A stretch of 64,000 nt of DNA from Cryptomeria japonica (lineage: Eukaryota > Streptophyta > Pinopsida > Cupressales > Cupressaceae), in assembly GCF_030272615.1 (NCBI RefSeq), contig NC_081413.1, positions 162,252,849-162,316,848 on the forward strand. The letters are read 5' to 3'. Under the pieces are notes generated by a model. It was not told the origin of the DNA, did not search any database, and worked only from the letters and a program-made list of their open reading frames with translations. Made by a program: the position numbers and the translations under genes. Below are positions 62,343-64,000 of the stretch, one piece after another (position 1 is the first letter of the stretch; each line of letters starts with the position of its first letter).

Positions 62343-63150
62343 TTAATGTTTCAGGGTCAATGTATGCATAAGAAGGGACAACTTCCCAGTTTTTGGTCTC
62401 AAGTTATTGCAGTATATAAATGGATTAGGATCACCATTAACTATTATTTCAACTCCATTGCGAGGAAACTTAATGCATTGGTGGTATGTAGATGGATTTT
62501 CCCTCATCTCATGAATCCAAGGATGTCCTAGAAATACATTGTATGTGAGATCCAGGTCAAGAACTTGACAAACCACATCCTTTGTAACTGGTCCAACTCT
62601 GAGAAGTAAGGTGACTATGCCTTTGGATGAACGCTCTTCATCATCATATGCTTTGATGGTAATTTTGTTTGTAGCATTCACAACTTTGTCTAAATATCCC
62701 AATTGTATTATTGTGTTCAAAGTACATATGTTAAGACCTTCTCCTCCATCTATCAGGACTCATTTTATTCAATGTTTGTGTAGGAAGGCTTCAATGTGTA
62801 AAGGTGCATTATATGGTTGGCTTACGGAGGCGTCATCAGCTTCTGTGAATGTAAGGGAGTGTGGAATGGAAAAGTATCCCACCATGGCTTGAAATTGGTC
62901 CACGTTTAGATCAGTAGGGACAGAAGTGTCTCTCAAAATTTTGTCAAGAATGGCTTTATGTGTAGGGGATATGCGTAAGAGCTCGAGGATGGAGATAAGA
63001 GCAGGTGTCTTCCCTAATTGTTCTACAAGGTCATACTCGGGTTTGATTGATTGATGAGGAAGCGATGTTTTTAGCTAGAGCACCTTACAAGGTGAATTTA
63101 CCTCAACGAGTTGTGACATTACATTCAGAGGTAGGTTCGGAAGAAGATCC
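62343..63150 (-). pseudogene. Protease region of element D
   Basis: In minus sense the first part (about 63070-62890) reads EYDLVEQLGKTPALISILEL then LLRISPTHKAILDKIL, a conserved stretch before the protease in this lineage. The retropepsin site follows at about 62730-62765 as VLIDGGEGLNIC, i.e. Asp-Gly-Gly rather than the usual Asp-Thr/Ser-Gly. The fold continues with LDLTYNVFLGHPWIHEM (about 62540) and STYHQCIKFP. Frameshifts and a stop occur near 62770 and 62340. The product would cleave the polyprotein. It is decayed, and the G in the second position may already weaken it. Confidence 0.65.
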
Positions 63151-63291
63151 AATGCCTTTTAGGACAATCTTGGGTCTTTGGGTAGAATTATCAGGCGTTT
63201 TGTCCTTGATGATAATGGTAGATACATAATTATCCATTGAAATGTGATTGATAGTTGAATCATAGTTATAAGATGCTTTGGTATAGTTGGT

Positions 63292-64000
63292 CTACTCATC
63301 TGTGGCTTTGGCTTTTCCCTTGTCATGTTTTGGGAATGGTTCTTTAAACATTTCATGTTCTTGATTGGATGAGTGTCCTTCAATTTCAATGTCACCTCTA
63401 TCAATGAGATCTTGTATGATGTTCTTTAGTCGATGACAGTTTCCTATTTTATGTCCCTTGCTTTTATGAAATTCACAATATTCATCATCATTCCACAAAT
63501 TTGGTTTAACCTTTGGCTCATATGGAGGCAGATCTGGAATTGTTATTAGTTTGTTTGCCACCAGCTTTTTGAAAACTGACTCTAGCAGTTCTCCCAATGG
63601 GGTGTACTTCCTTCGTGATTTTGAAGTTGTTTGAGTATTCACTTGATTGTTTGTAGGGCTTGATCTAGAAAAAAATGATTTTGGGTCGTACTATATTAGC
63701 ATCAACAACACCATCATTGATTGTGTTCTTGTTTTTATTCCAAAATCTTGGCTTGTCTTTTCCTTTAAAGTCTTCTTTGTTTTCTTTGAATATCTTAATT
63801 ACTCCTTGCTCAATTAGGACCTTCTATGTTGCTAAGCCTTTCTCAATGACATCCTTGAAGGTGGACAAACAAGCTTTTCTTAAGTCATAACCAATGTCTT
63901 TGTTAACATTCTGGGTGAACATCTCTACCATTTGTTTCTATGGAATTTCACAAGAGCATCTACTAGCTAGATTCCTCCATATTTGTAAAAATGATGAAAA
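63292..64000 (-). pseudogene. gag: gag C-terminal part of element D (cut by window edge)
   Basis: In minus sense: EMFTQNVNKDIGYDLRKAC-like capsid end (about 63925-63860), KDKPRFWNKNKNT, then YTPLGELLESVFKKLVANKL and a knuckle YCEFHKSKGHKIGNCHRLKN followed by IIQDLIDRGDIEIE. This CxxH...GHxxxxC form with trailing LxxxIxxLIxxG is typical of Tat/Ogre gag. Stops lie near 63820 and 63665, with a frameshift near 63300. The N-terminus is beyond the window. Confidence 0.72.

Larger units (their letters stand above)
52318..64000 (-). mobile_element. Ty3/Gypsy Tat-type element D (5' end beyond the window)
   Basis: The order in minus sense from the right edge is gag, protease, G-patch segment, RT, RNase H, second RNase H and integrase, ending at 57814. 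A 4.7-kb 3' untranslated region follows, with an antisense plant-mobile-domain frame and tandem repeats, then a purine tract and the 3' LTR (52318-53084). RT before integrase is the Gypsy order, and a second RNase H with a long 3' region is the signature of the Tat/Ogre group. At least 11.7 kb is in the window; the 5' LTR and primer site are outside. All frames are broken. Confidence 0.88.

Overview
This window is repeat-dominated nuclear DNA from a large plant genome. It has no bacterial-type operons, no intact host gene that I can defend, and no tRNA or rRNA gene. Almost everything recognisable is a decayed LTR retrotransposon primed by initiator-Met tRNA (primer sites of the form TGGTATCAGAGC). 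They are mixed with long TA, TC and CA microsatellites and AT-rich filler. The element density, 1.1-2.5 kb LTRs, nesting and degree of decay fit a very large plant genome such as a gymnosperm. That placement is inference, not something the sequence proves.

Layout. (1) 1-3295: a broken plus-strand reading frame with a G-patch-like motif and a separate coiled-coil piece, then non-coding sequence. (2) 3296-10790: an LTR element with 1.13-kb LTRs. It has a gag with zinc knuckles, no protease, integrase or reverse transcriptase, and a second frame of about 1040 codons (6220-9350) that I cannot assign to any family. This is the most novel-looking unit here. (3) 11135-16486, minus strand: a Copia gag and aspartic protease start that switches in frame into a hAT transposase C-terminal half, with primer site and LTR to the right. 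(4) 16847-17124: a miniature TRIM-type remnant. (5) 18690-19120: a LINE reverse-transcriptase tail. (6) 22039-24479: a compact non-coding LTR element with a perfect 5-bp target duplication (TAGGG).

(7) 24489-38867: Copia element A (minus strand, target duplication GGAGC). Its 5' LTR is split by a full related Copia element B (30701-38463, target duplication ATAGT). (8) 38868-42804: low-complexity pyrimidine tracts, microsatellites and GGATG-rich DNA. (9) 42805-50026: Copia element C (plus strand), riddled with TAG stops. (10) 50904-about 52300: a solo LTR. (11) 52318 to beyond the right edge: a Ty3/Gypsy element D of the Tat type (minus strand). It has gag, protease, a G-patch segment, reverse transcriptase, RNase H, a second RNase H and integrase. 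Its long 3' untranslated region carries three kinds of tandem repeat and an antisense plant-mobile-domain reading frame.

How they work together. Elements A, B, C and D once encoded full or nearly full retrotransposition machinery (capsid, protease, integrase, RT, RNase H). The 3296, TRIM and 22039 elements lack it and would have depended on such partners. Every coding frame now has stops or frameshifts, so nothing here looks competent today. The insertion order can be read in part: B is younger than A because it sits inside A's LTR.
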